A stretch of DNA of 64,000 nucleotides from assembly GCF_025118155.1 (NCBI RefSeq), contig NW_026251387.1, forward strand, positions 819,001 to 883,000, written 5' to 3'. This DNA comes from Cokeromyces recurvatus. Lineage: Eukaryota; Mucoromycota; Mucoromycetes; Mucorales; Mucoraceae. Position numbers and translations under genes: made by a program. The notes under the pieces were generated by a model. The model saw only the letters and a program-made list of their open reading frames with translations, was not told where the DNA came from and did no database searches. This document shows, piece after piece, positions 21,569-32,837 of the stretch (positions are counted from its first letter, which is position 1; each line of letters begins with the position of its first letter).

Positions 21569-22607
21569 CTAACAGACAGACCAATTCATTCGACCATTAT
21601 TATTCTGTTTCCAAGTATTGACAAATGCAATCAACTTTTCGTTTTTGAAATTTGTAGAACAAGAAGCACCATCAAATCCTTTAGGAAGCTCCATTGGTGT
21701 TGTTGCTTCTGGTGGTGTGCTGCTTGATCCCTGTTTCATTGTGTCGTACTTCCTTTTGAGACTCGCGCTATAGTGTTGCCCTGCATCTGCGTATCTTTGC
21801 ACTTGGTTGGGGTTGTCAAAGACGGTCGATAATATTTTCTCAAATTGACTTTGTGTTGCTTGGCAAATCGTTCGTAAGGCTTCCAATTTGTCATTCTCTG
21901 CCTTCCTGTCGTTTTTGACCATTTCCATAGCGACCAAGTACAGTTTTGTGACGGTTGGGTCATCCCATCAGTCAATACTGATGATACTTTGCTGACCAGA
22001 CATCAAAAAATGGGCAAAGGCAACCAAAGGGTCCAATGTATTGATATCACGATTGTCAATAAAAGGATCGATACTCTGTTTGGTCAGCATGAAGCAACTA
22101 GTTACGAAGTGGCAACAAGGTGTTTCCAGGAGGTAAGACTTGTTTTAGATAGGTTTGAAGAGGTCCCTAAGGACTTTGGATTCTGTTTTTGAGATACAGA
22201 CGATGAATAGGATTGGGAAGATGTGGAAACGCTTGTACACGTTCAGTCAGTATTGGACAGCTCGGCACATAAACTCACGTGTCACTGTGTGCTGTATTTC
22301 CACTACTACGGGGGATAAGTTGGCAAAATCCGCTGAACGAGGCAAATAGAGAATGTCACGCTCTGTATCATCGATAAACATATTGTCACCGGTTATATAG
22401 GTGCCTGCAGGGACTCCCAGAAGCGAGGTGGTAATCAGGTCGATAGTAAACTGATTCTTAGCCACGATTTTACTAATTTGATCCGTACATGGCATATAGT
22501 CGCGTGGCAATTTGTATTGTAACAACTCTTCTGGTATTAGAAAAAAAAAAGAAGACATTGTTAATAAGTTTCAGCTTGGGTTTTTGTATTCTATTTGCCT
22601 TACTCAT
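21569..22607 (-). pseudogene. decayed PD-(D/E)XK nuclease-like gene inside the TIR element
   Basis: The minus-strand start is at 22607 (MSKANRIQKPK), with a probable short intron to about 22535. The protein-like segment then has D-rich DDTERDILYL and the core PVVVEIQ, followed by REFMCRAVQY, the pattern of Rpn/PD-(D/E)XK-type nucleases (E-x-Q core). A frameshift or stop follows directly after CRAVQY; the adjacent frame continues with LNVYKRFHIFPILF. Further stops interrupt it before a last open stretch (21937-21569) with a charged helix and Ser/Thr/Pro-rich tail. The same family recurs at 41001-41981. Clearly not intact. Confidence 0.65.
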
Positions 22608-22677
22608 TGTTATGGCAATTTGAGGAAAGAGGTAAACAGACAGTGTCTCCAAAAAAAAAAAAAAAAAAAAAAAAAAA

Positions 22678-22780
22678 ATCGACATGGTAACGCACCAACG
22701 CAAAATGACTGCAAAATCCAGTATGCAACACTGGTTTTTTTTACTTTTTTTCTTGCGACATCATTTTGGCAAAAGGTGTA
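22678..22780 (-). repeat. right terminal inverted repeat
   Basis: 103 bp, the reverse complement of 21025-21127 with about four mismatches, preceded inside the element by an A run. Confidence 0.88.
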
Positions 22781-22931
22781 TTTTTTTTCCTTTATTTAAT
22801 TTAATTTATTTATACATTTTAACTAATTTATGCATTGCTCCCCCCCTTTTTTTTTATGTATGTATGCAAGCATTATATTACAGATGTATATATTTATGGC
22901 ATCAAATAAATAAAAGTTTTATTTGTAACTA

Positions 22932-24550
22932 CTACACTCTACATAATTGATTATTATTAAGCATAGCAATAGAAGCACCTAAACACCATCCTGTCTCTGC
23001 ATTATTAATTTTCTTTGCAGTACGTACTATACGTTCAGGAGAGATATCATAACCAATACGCAATAAAGCGTGTGTATAAGTCAAATCTAGACAATAATCC
23101 GGTGATTCTTTTAAGATATGCAAGGCATTAGGTACATGTTTAAGAGCCTCTATATCACGACTACAGACTCGGTTTGCCAATTCTCCAAACTCGCGTACAG
23201 TAAATTCCTGAGGTAGTCCTAGTGGTTGTGTTAAATCATAGAAGAATGAAAACACGTATAAATCACGATCTATGAATGTCTCCTCTAAAGGAGGCTGGTA
23301 TATACCGTCAAATGAACATGGTGCTAATGGACACACCTTTTCTTTATTAAATATCTTTTCGATAATACCACGACAAGCTGCATGTCCAGCACCAGTACCA
23401 ATAAGTTGAATATCCGTCGATATACTCTCATTTTTCCAACTAATTACTTCTGTATAATTTTCGGGCAAGCAAGGATGATAGATCTGCCCAAAAGGTAATC
23501 TATCTTGCCATAATTCAATTACTTTTGTCTTTATCATTTTTCTCGCTTCCTTTAAACCATATCCAAGGTATGAATGTTGGTATAAATTATATCGATGATT
23601 TGCATAATCCAATTCATATAAATGGTCGCCAGGTTTTATACCTTTGCCAGCAGAGATAGGAAATTCTGGTTCGAATACGATTTGCGTAGAGGCACCACCT
23701 AAATCAAAAGTTGCTACAGATCGTGATAAAGAGGATGATTTAAAATTTCCTAAAAGATAATTCACCGTGATCCAAGCATAAACTCCTTCATCTTTACCAT
23801 CCATAATTTCTACACTTGAGATAGGGAAAAGGTATTGTGTTTCAAGTCTTCTACGTACCGTATCTAAAATGACTTTACTCTTCTCTTGCCCTAAGAGACG
23901 TAATCCAGCTGTTGCCTTAACAGCAATAGGTGTACACCGCTGTAATTTTAGGGGAACATTATCAACTGCAATTTGAAATAGTTCTTCTAAGGAGTCTGCT
24001 GCTCTTTCAGGATCATCAAACGAAGAAAGACCAGGTTCTAACATATGAAAGACTTCATTTTCAAGCTCTGGTTCCTCTTTACAAAAATTAAATTTGTAAA
24101 TATGAACACGGGAACCAGAAGAACCAGCATCAACCATAACTGCATATTGAATGAGTGGCTTTCCTGGAAATGGTACTGAACAATGCTCTGAAAGTAAGTC
24201 TTGTGTAACTTCTACTGGTAATATAGGTTAAAAAAAAAAAAAAAAAAAAGAGAGTATAGCCTATACAATCATTGCCGCAAAAATACACAAGTATATTTAT
24301 TACCAGAATTAATATTCCTAAACTGAATTATAGATTGATAAGAATCATTTGGTATAAATGCCCATAGTAATAAAAGGAAAATGATGATTATGCTCGTTGA
24401 GATGAAAACTCGTTTTTTATTCTGAATTGATGACATTTTCTTCAACCAATTTTTCCGATGGAATTGTTGTTGCTTAACATGGATTGAGTTCTGTCGCTGA
24501 TGAAGCGAAGAAGGTGAAGGAATGGATACCAGTGAATAATCTGTCGACAA
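22932..24550 (-). CDS. GDA1: GDA1/CD39-family Golgi nucleoside diphosphatase
   Basis: Two exons (24550-24304, 24214-22932) give 509 aa. The protein is type II: a cytosolic N-terminus of ~47 residues, one membrane anchor at about 48-66, then the luminal catalytic domain. Apyrase-conserved regions visible: VDAGSSGSR (110-118), KATAGLRLL, DGKDEGVYAW, and DLGGASTQIVFEP (~252). Cysteines in the second half fit conserved disulfides. The family hydrolyses GDP/UDP to NMP in the Golgi lumen, which allows sugar-nucleotide antiport during glycosylation. This links it functionally to the MNN1-type mannosyltransferase at 28794. An 89-nt intron including an A/T tract separates the exons. GDPase is more likely than a broad apyrase, but substrate is inferred. 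Confidence 0.93.
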
Positions 24551-25454
24551 AATGATGATTGTTTAATCTATTTGTAGAAAATAGATTATTATTATTTATT
24601 TAGGAAAAAATAGAAGCTGAAAAAAAAAATCTAAAAATATGAATTATATAATTTAGTTGGAATTCCTGCAAATATTAACATGTAACATTATTCCTTTTAC
24701 ATCTTTAACGACAAAATATGGGAACATTTAAGAAAAGACTATAAAAAGGCTATTATGAGAGCTTCTATGAAAATAATAATAATTCAAAAACTGGATACAT
24801 TCAATAGTTATTCTTATGATGTAAAATTGAATATAGACGAATTCTCTATAAATTTCGCATTGAGTAGTTATTTATTATCCTTGGAGATATTTCTAACAAA
24901 AAATTCTTTATTTCTCAAGATAAATTATCCAAGGGGTTATTATGGATTATGATGAGGGATATGCATATCTATTATACTAAATTACATATACTACAGAAGA
25001 TAAAGAATCAAAGCTTGAGGATACGTTTGAAATAAGACTTCTTTATGTTGTATACGGAAGGACATAAAAGCAAGAGTTCAAAGGACTTATAATATTAATT
25101 ATTATCACTAATAGTAATAGTTGCCCTGAACTCTTGAATACGCTGATTTATGTAAGTACTTGGAGATAATAAGGATGTAATAAATGATAGTCTATTTCTA
25201 TTAACTTTGTTATAAATACAATAGTAATAGGGTGTAACTAACAATGTATTAAATATGTTATTATGTTAACTCAATGGGGACAACGACTAAAATTAGTGAT
25301 GAGAACTGCTGCTGCGTGCAACAGAACTGATGGCTGGGTTTGACAGTCACACATAGGACTGTCTAAATTTTTTCTGGTTTGTGGAAAAAAAAAGAAAAAA
25401 AAGGCCAAATGCACTTTTAATTTATTTTATTTTATCATAAAGAATATATTAACA
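24551..25454. other. intergenic region
   Basis: About 0.9 kb. The open frame near 24755-24952 has no recognisable motif and biased A/T codons, so I leave it out. A less A/T-rich block at 25280-25375 lies just upstream of the RRB1 start and may hold promoter elements. Confidence 0.4.
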
Positions 25455-27166
25455 ATGTCAAAACGTCAAGCTGATCAAGCTGATTTAAGGAATCAGAATA
25501 AGTCTACAGCTTTCGGAAATGAAGCTTCTAGATATAATATGGAAGAAAAGAATGATATGGGTGAATTTGAAGATGCTTGGGAAGATGAAATGGAGGAGGA
25601 AGAGATTGTCGAAAGCGCTGATGTTGATTCAGAAGCGGACGGTAAAAAAAAACAAGCAGAAAACGATACTTTTAATAGATAACTTACGCCTAAATGATTA
25701 GGTATGGAAGTAGATGAAAAAGATGACGACGATGAAGGAAACGAAGATGATTTAAAGTTATATATGCCTGGCCAGCCTTTAGCAGAAGGTGAAGTTTTAG
25801 AAGCAGATCCTTCAGTTTATGTTATGCTTCATAACTTGGACGTTCGTCTTCCATTTTTAAGTTTTGATATTTTAGAAGATAAATTGGGTAATGAGAGAAA
25901 GAATGTATGTATTTGTTATTGTTCAGCATGGAACTATAGATATTAAACTCATTTTTATAATGTTAGTTTCCTGCAACTGCATATGTAGCTGCTGGTACTT
26001 CACTTCCAGGTGATAGAAATAACGAAGTTTTAGTTATGAAGATGTCCTCTTTGCATAAAACTCAACAAGAAGGTATACATTTATATATTCATATATGTTA
26101 AAGGGAAAGCAAAGTATTGATAATTACAAATAATAGATTCTGATGATGAGGATGACCCAGATGCTTTAGACGAAGATCCTATTCTTGAGTATAGATCTAT
26201 TCCTCATAATGGTTGTGTTAATCGCTTAAGAGTAATGCCTCAACAACAAGAAAAGCATATTGCAGCTACTTGGGCAGAAACTGGTAAAGTTCATATTTGG
26301 GATTTAACAGATGCTGTAGCTAGTTTAGATGTTCCTGGTACATCTTCAAATATGCCACAAAAGAAGCCTTTGGTAACTATTAATAATCATGGACGTGAAG
26401 AAGGTTATGCTCTAGATTGGTCTAGTCTTGATACTGGCCGGTAAGTTAATATATAATCTATCCAAAAAAAAATAGTGTTTCTTATTTTTTTATTTTTTTA
26501 TGTTTGTTTAGCCTATTATCCGGTGACAATAATGGTCGTATTTATCATACAATTTTAACTCCTACTGGCGTTAATACGGAAAATGTTGCATTTAGAGAAC
26601 ATAAATCATCTGTTGAAGATATTCAATGGTCGCCTACTGAACGAAATGTCTTTGCATCATGTTCTTCTGATCAAACAGTAAAGATTTGGGACACAAGAAA
26701 CAAGAAACGTTCTGCAGTTGGCATTCATGCATCCAATTCAGATGTTAACGTGATTACATGGAATAAAAAAGCATCATATTTAATGGCAAGTGGACATGAT
26801 GATGGCATCTTTAGTGTGTGGGATCTTCGTACATTCAAGGGAGGTAATTCTCAACCTACACCTGTTGCTACATTTAAATGGCATAATGCTCCTATTACAT
26901 CTATTGAATGGCATCCTACTGAAGAATCCGTGTTAGCTGTTTCTGGTGCAGATAACCAATTGACACTTTGGGATTTATCGGTTGAACCTGATACTGAACA
27001 AGAAGGACGTTTAACGACCGGTGGCGTTGAAGTTCCACCTCAATTATTATTTGTTCATCAAGGCCAAGAAGATATTAAAGAATTACATTTCCATAAGCAA
27101 ATACCTGGTTGTGTTATTAGTACAGCAAGCACTGGTATGAATATCTTCAAAACTATTAGTGTTTAA
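25455..27166 (+). CDS. RRB1: WD40 ribosome-biogenesis protein Rrb1/GRWD1
   Basis: Five exons (25455-25641, 25702-25904, 25967-26072, 26137-26440, 26512-27166) give 484 aa, all in phase. The N-terminal ~90 residues are acidic (EDAWEDEMEEEE). A CAF1C/H4-binding segment (about 100-140, with YVMLHNLDVRLPFLSFDIL) follows, and then a WD40 propeller with blades ending SDQTVKIWD, DGIFSVWDLR and DNQLTLWDLS. Rrb1/GRWD1 chaperones ribosomal protein uL3 (Rpl3) and delivers it to pre-60S particles in the nucleus. Length and blade spacing fit the family. Confidence 0.93.
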
Positions 27167-27266
27167 TAATATATTATTTTGTATAAAATTATATCAAGTA
27201 TAGAATATTTAGAGAGAATAATATATATATGCCACAGTATTTTCGCTTTAATTTCAGAAAGTTTGA

Positions 27267-27304
<38 letters not shown>

Positions 27305-28205
27305 AGAGACAATTTCAAAAACTACTGTGAGATTAACCGTAAAATGGAATGAGATGATTTAAATTGACAATTTGCTTGCAGAATTAAGTTGAAAATGAGA
27401 TATTTTATAGTTTTCATAAATATAAAGGCTAAAAGGGGTATAAAAGTATAACTTAATTACAATTGAGTAAAGGGTTGTTTTTTTCTTTTTAAGCAAATGG
27501 AATAATCACTATGATTTCCTTGAAAATATTTGAAGGATACTAGTTATTGTTCTTTATGCATAGACTGCTTTCTTTTTTGGTTAGGAATATTCATCCTTCT
27601 TATATGATATCCCCATACTTCTTGCTTGTCCTATTTGCCTCTACATTCTTTTTTATTAAGATATTTTGAATTGGCCTAAACTAATTTAGTATACAATTGG
27701 AAAATGAAAATTGTTAATTACTATGCTGCTTTATGGCATAATTATTTAAGAAGTTTTTAATACGACTTTATATCTTCACAATAGTATCATCTATTGTTAT
27801 ATTATTTCTTACATCTCTTTATAATACAATATCAGCTAATATTACCTTTCTTTTCTTCAATCCCAGTCTATAATAACAAATGACAGTATACCCCTCCCCT
27901 CCTACTTAATTTAAACAACCTAATCCATATTTAACTGCTGCTTTCATTACATTTATCGGAAAAAGGAACCTTCGAACATTAAGTGGCTTGCGAACAATAA
28001 TACGAAATATAGAAGACGTTTTTAATAAAAAGTGCAATTATTTCTATATTATTTTCTCAGTCGAGAACCTATCAATTGAATATAAAGAATTGGTTTCCTC
28101 TATGACTCAAGCCGATGTTAAATTTTTTTAAAAAAAAAAAGTATCAATCTATGACCATGGTTATAGCAATAAAACAGATAAATGCAGAGCTTATCTTTCT
28201 AGGAG

Positions 28206-28250
<45 letters not shown>

Positions 28251-28793
28251 TGAGGGATATTCATAATAATACAGAAGAGTTTTTATTCCAAGTCTCGCTT
28301 AATGGCAGATACTTTACATAAACATCCAGCTATTGATAAACCAGAAAGAAGTCTATTAGCAGCTACGTTAGATAAGCGTAGAAATTATGAATTGATGTTA
28401 TTTCTAGTGAAATGGATTTCAGATTGTAAAGACTAGCTTCTTTAAAAGCCTTTAATATCAAACTTATTGTAACATTATTGATCAAGAGGAAGGTATATAT
28501 ATATATTTTTTTTTATATGAAAGATGGGCAGATCTAGTTATACAATCCTTAGAGGACTGCTTTATTCTTAAATAAATATCAAGTACACTTTTGGAAAGAT
28601 ATCAGTTATCGTTTTAATTTGTTTTATTCGCATTGCCCAAGCAAAAAGGTCTATTTGGAAGAAATGTTCCTGTGGACCTGAAAATAGCTTTGACAATGGT
28701 AGTGTAAGCCGTTTATCTAAATTCCAATAATTATGATTTTATTCCTTCAATAACGTATAAAACGAACGATAAATAATAATAAGATGCTGTAGT
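27167..28793. other. intergenic, with poly-T and poly-A tracts
   Basis: 1.6 kb with a T run at about 27270-27303 and an A run at about 28206-28248. Apart from the small open frame listed at 28302 I see nothing coding. It lies between two genes that converge (RRB1 and the mannosyltransferase), which is unusually long for this gene-dense contig and suggests decayed insertions. Confidence 0.45.
28302..28436 (+). CDS. short hypothetical ORF or gene remnant
   Basis: 44 codons starting MADTLHKHPAIDKPERS and containing LLAATLDKRRNYELML, with a balanced composition unlike the surrounding A/T noise. No family recognised. It may be a fragment of a decayed gene since its flanks offer no continuing frame. 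Confidence 0.25.
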   Translation: MADTLHKHPAIDKPERSLLAATLDKRRNYELMLFLVKWISDCKD

Positions 28794-30584
28794 CTAATTA
28801 TGCGTGCTATAGTCTTTTGGTCTCCATTTGCCCTGATTAAGTAATTCTTCATCTTTAGCTCTTTTTTTATCAAATTCAACTGTAGTTAAAGCAACCCTTC
28901 TCTGCTCAGGATCAATTTCTTGAATTTTATCTGTATCACGAATGCAGTGAGTAGCAAACTCCCAATTATCACCTTCAGCGAAATGAGTAAAATTCAAATA
29001 TTCAAGTGTGTGTGCATGCTTATTTCTATAAAGACCTCCATTAAACCATAAAGGCTTCTTGTTTGCATCTAAATGAAGTTGTACTCCACATACTTGATAT
29101 CGTTCACCATCATTACCACCACGACCCATACCTCCAATAACAGCGCCAAATGATCTAATGAATGCATAAGGGGTTTGCATAATTTCATACCCTATCCAAA
29201 AAGTCTGATCATATCATTATTTTAATATTATAGTTATCGTAATTATTAAACTCTTTTTCTTTTTTACCTCTTTATCACCATGAACATGTTTATAAACAAC
29301 TTCATCACGCTCTGTAAGACCATTCAATTTACATGTAGATAGTAAGCCCAATAGAGACTTACGTTTATCGATCACAACGATACCTGATTCTTGTTCATGA
29401 GAAGACAAGCCTTTAAACCAACGTGTATTAGGAACAAGTGAACTCATCGTAGGTAAGAAAGACCTTAGCCAATTGGGTCCCTTTTCCCAATTAGGAAAAA
29501 GAGTACGATCATAAAAGAAAAGACTGCCCGCTGTTTGATAACCAGTATCATTAAATAAGATAGAAGGATTTTGTAAGAAATAAACATCAGCATCCATCAT
29601 GATTAACTCAGTAAATTGACTTGCAAGCATAGCAAAGGGTTTCATAGCCCAACCACCAAATCTTGTATAATATCTTCCGATATAATCTTCTAGTTTTCTT
29701 AAAGTAACATGACTAAATTCATTTTGAAAATAAGATCTTTTAGCCTCTGAGAGATCATTGTCGTTGATATAAAAGATTTCAATAGGCAAGTCACAATGGA
29801 AGATCTCTCGAATAGCACGTATAGTAGAGGCAGCGAATTTAAATTGAGAATTGCCAACACAAATAACAATGCCCCTATTGCTGCTACCATCTGCGTTTAG
29901 TGTCTGGTTATTGATGTGAAATACATTTTGCCAATAAGGATAAATCCAAGGATATAATGATCTTTCAAGTCGCTTATATAACTCCCAAGTGTATTTGTAT
30001 CTTGGATCATCTGCTACAGCTATTAGTGGATCATTTGTTAATATCTTGTCAAAATACATAAAAAGGGCTTTAAATAATCTTTCTGCTGCTGTCATGGTAG
30101 CAAAATTAGGCTTTTCATGTGCCTCAGGGATAAGGGCAAGTTGGGAAAACACTGTTTCACCTGCTGCTGATTTAAAGAACTCTAAATCTTGCTCTATACA
30201 AATATTCTACAATAAGTAAATCTAAATAAACTAATATTTATATGCATATATAATATAACATACCTGTCCATACTAATGAAGGATGTGTTATTGCGATATC
30301 ATAATCATTTGATATAATTTTAACTTTTGTCGCATTTAATTCTAAGATATAAAATAATGAACATAAATAAGAGTAATAATAATGATATATTCACTTATAC
30401 CTGGTTCCTGTACATGTAATTGTACGAATAATTGTTGATTAAAAGTATCGGGTAAGGAAGATGTGTTCAACTCCTGTAGCTTTTGTGTTGTAAAGTAATT
30501 ATTTTGATTAAAATTCACTGAAAAAAACAATAAAAATATGATAAGGCATAAGGAAATAATCGGCCAACGTAACGTTTTAGCCAT
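28794..30584 (-). CDS. MNN1-type alpha-1,3-mannosyltransferase
   Basis: Four exons (30584-30401, 30341-30274, 30206-29268, 29204-28794) give 533 aa. The second junction uses a GTATGG donor because the nearby GTATGT donor would break the frame. Type II topology: a short cytosolic start, a signal anchor at about residues 7-24, then a lumen-facing domain. The Mannosyl_trans3 fold is marked by NRGIVICVGNSQFKFA, the metal-binding DxD motif in MMDADVYFL (about residue 292), and GGWAMKPFAM. MNN1-family enzymes add terminal alpha-1,3-mannose to N- and O-glycans in the Golgi. Acceptor specificity cannot be read from sequence. Confidence 0.9.
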
Positions 30585-30995
30585 ATTAAATATGTTTAAT
30601 TAAACAAATAAACAAAAAAAAAAAAAAAAAAGGAGGGGCTTATTTTTTTAATTTTAATTTTATAATTTTTATCATTATTTTGATTGGTGCTGATACTCAA
30701 AATATGTTGTCAGATTTTTTAATTAAAAAAAAAAAAAAAAATCTATTTTCTGCTTTTTTTTTTAAAAAAAAATTTTTGGCAAAAAGCATGTAGTGGTGAA
30801 ATGTGTTGTATTGCCCGAGCCGGCCATGAAATGGTTATAAAAATAAAAAACATCCCAAGAGACAGGAGGGGAAAAAGAAAAAAGCAAAATAATAGAAACA
30901 AGATAAAACATAATAAGGAAAAAAAAAAAAGATAGAATGAAAAAAGAAAAAAAACAAAAAGAAACCAGACTCACATTATGACTTGGGTAACCAGT

Positions 30996-31350
30996 TCAAC
31001 ATAGGACAGGCCAGAGGGTAAACCAACCGAGGCAATCGGAGGGACAACGAGGTTTATGCAATGGGAAGCAAATTGAAAAGGAATGATATTGGATCATCAA
31101 TTGAGGAAGGAAAGTACAAGCAGTGGTGAATATGCAAACATTCAAAAGCATGGCGACGACTTCAGTTGTGATACAGGTGAAAGATACATTCCTTAGGTTT
31201 ACCACCAGATAGCCGACCAAGGCACCAGTAAAATACACAGTTCCGTTCCGAGGTAGTCATAGGTAGCCAGAGGATAGGGTCCAGTTTAAGAGTAGGACAA
31301 CAAGAAGACAGCAGTATGGCATCACTTATATACAGTGCGTCCACTGTCAA
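30996..31350 (-). pseudogene. decayed ORF, possibly a retroelement tail
   Basis: The minus strand reads two overlapping open frames, DALYISDAILLSSC... then, past a stop, a segment with RRHAFECLHIHHCLYFP and DDPISFLFNLLP. The Cys/His spacing and the end motif remind me of C-terminal zinc-knuckle-like tails of reverse-transcriptase ORFs in mucoralean genomes. That recollection cannot be checked here. Base composition is clearly less A/T-rich than the flanks. Confidence 0.3.
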
Positions 31351-31578
31351 TTGAAAACGTTGGTCAGGTTTTTGAACTTTAATTGGTTAATTATTTGAAG
31401 CCCAATTGGACAAGGGGACCCACACATCATCCTGAATTGGAGAAAAGCTATTCAAGATTGAATGTTGCACACAAGTGGGTACTTTCAACCGGGAAAGATA
31501 GTGGAAGAAGCTTTATATAATTTTAGCAAAAAGTCGATAGTCTATCAAATTCGTTTATCATAGACGTTGACGATCAGA

Positions 31579-31928
31579 CATATTTACTGAAAAGGAGTTA
31601 GAGGAGATTAAGGAAGAAAACGTGACAAATACTAGTATACCGATTCCGAATGAAGTACACGATTATATAAATTCGTTCAACTATACTACTACCGAAAAAA
31701 ATCCGCCAAAGTTTTGCTAAAGGACAACATTGGGAAATTGAATACAATATAGGCAAACACCATGATTTTGATTGGTTAAAGTTTGCAGTACATGCATTAC
31801 TAAGGGAATATGAAAGTGGATCGTTAAAGGCTTCAAAGAAAGAATTGTGGTATAACATTCATAACTGGTCGTTTATAGATCAAATCTTTGATGACGTACC
31901 TGTCATGGCTGTAAGATTTGTGACTTAA
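31579..31928 (+). pseudogene. frameshifted fragment of a multicopy-looking protein family
   Basis: An open frame from ~31579 (FTEKELEEIKEENVT...) is continued after a frameshift at ~31715 by a 70-codon frame. That frame contains AKGQHWEIEYNIGKHH, FDWLKFAVHALLREYESG and ELWYNIHNWSFIDQIFDD, and ends at a TAA (31926-31928). The composition is strongly protein-like (Trp, His, balanced charge). I have the impression of a family repeated in mucoralean genomes and of unknown function. No mobile-element ends found around it. Confidence 0.4.
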
Positions 31929-32837
31929 TTCAATAAGATAAATAGTCATAATAAAACATATAGTGCATTATTATGATAATTCTACCTATACACAGATTAA
32001 ATGTATTTACCCTTATGAAGAAAAATAGTAGATAAAGTCCTACATCTAAAAATACACCTTCTTCTATTATTATTCTGTTGAATATAAATTTATAAAAAAT
32101 AACTTTTGTAAGTCAAGCTGGGGACAAACTAAGAATAATGCTAGTACGCGCAATAATTGATCTCACTCAAAGTACATGTATTAGCTATAAAAATAAATAC
32201 ATACAAAAGACATGAGTATATCTGTAATAATTCTTGATATTATCATCAAATGCAGTTTCGTTCTATTTTTATCTTATTCTTATGCATCATTCTTATTCAC
32301 GAAAGATATGAGTAGTCTCACACTGAGTACATTCATTTCGAGCAACTCATAACTTGACTCACTTATATCTCAATGCTCCTTCATCATCATCAACTAAAAA
32401 GACTGTATATCTTAAGTTAGAAATTGCAGTATTTATTATAAAGACTCTAGCTTTTATGGATGATCCTCTGGAGGTATAAATATTCTTATATAAATCTAAA
32501 CAAAAGGGGAAATCAAATAAATCAATCAAGGGATAATTCTTAATGAACCTATTTCGTTATCTACTTCATTATTAGCTTGTCAGTGTATTAGTTTTACTGT
32601 TATCTATGTTGGAAGTAATGATGATTTGAAAGAGGTGATTTACTTTGTATGTGAAATATAAGATATGCATACTTCTTAGATTTAAACTGTTAATAATGTC
32701 TTGGAATACATAAAGAAAGAAGACATTTAAACTTTCATTCAAGAAAGAATATATAATTGTATCGCAAGTAGCAATTATAAAAACAATACCTTCTTATATT
32801 TATTTATATATCTATTATTATTTAATTTAGGTATAAT

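Larger units (their letters stand above)
21025..22780. mobile_element. 1.76-kb inverted-repeat DNA element with nuclease relic
   Basis: The element is bounded by two 103-bp inverted repeats that differ at only about four positions. The outermost bases read TACACCTTTTG at the left and the reverse complement at the right, so a TA target duplication (with termini CACC...GGTG) is possible. Both repeats lead inward into a homopolymer (T run 21127-21164; A run about 22651-22678). The interior carries a decayed minus-strand PD-(D/E)XK nuclease-like gene. No DDE transposase is seen inside, so the element may have moved in trans or by its own nuclease-type enzyme. Confidence 0.8.
30585..32837. other. 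repeat-rich intergenic region with decayed elements
   Basis: 2.25 kb without an intact gene. A/T homopolymers occupy 30600-30780. A block of higher G+C (about 30980-31450) and a second coding-like block (31579-31928) are relics described separately. 31930-32830 shows nothing recognisable. Confidence 0.55.

Noticed and set aside
24755..24952. 65-codon plus-strand open frame
   Set aside because: No motif, A/T-driven codons, no splice partners.
25290..25375. Possible box C/D snoRNA (GTGATGA then CTGA)
   Set aside because: The C-like and D-like boxes are only ~20 nt apart, and no convincing terminal stem or second box pair is present.
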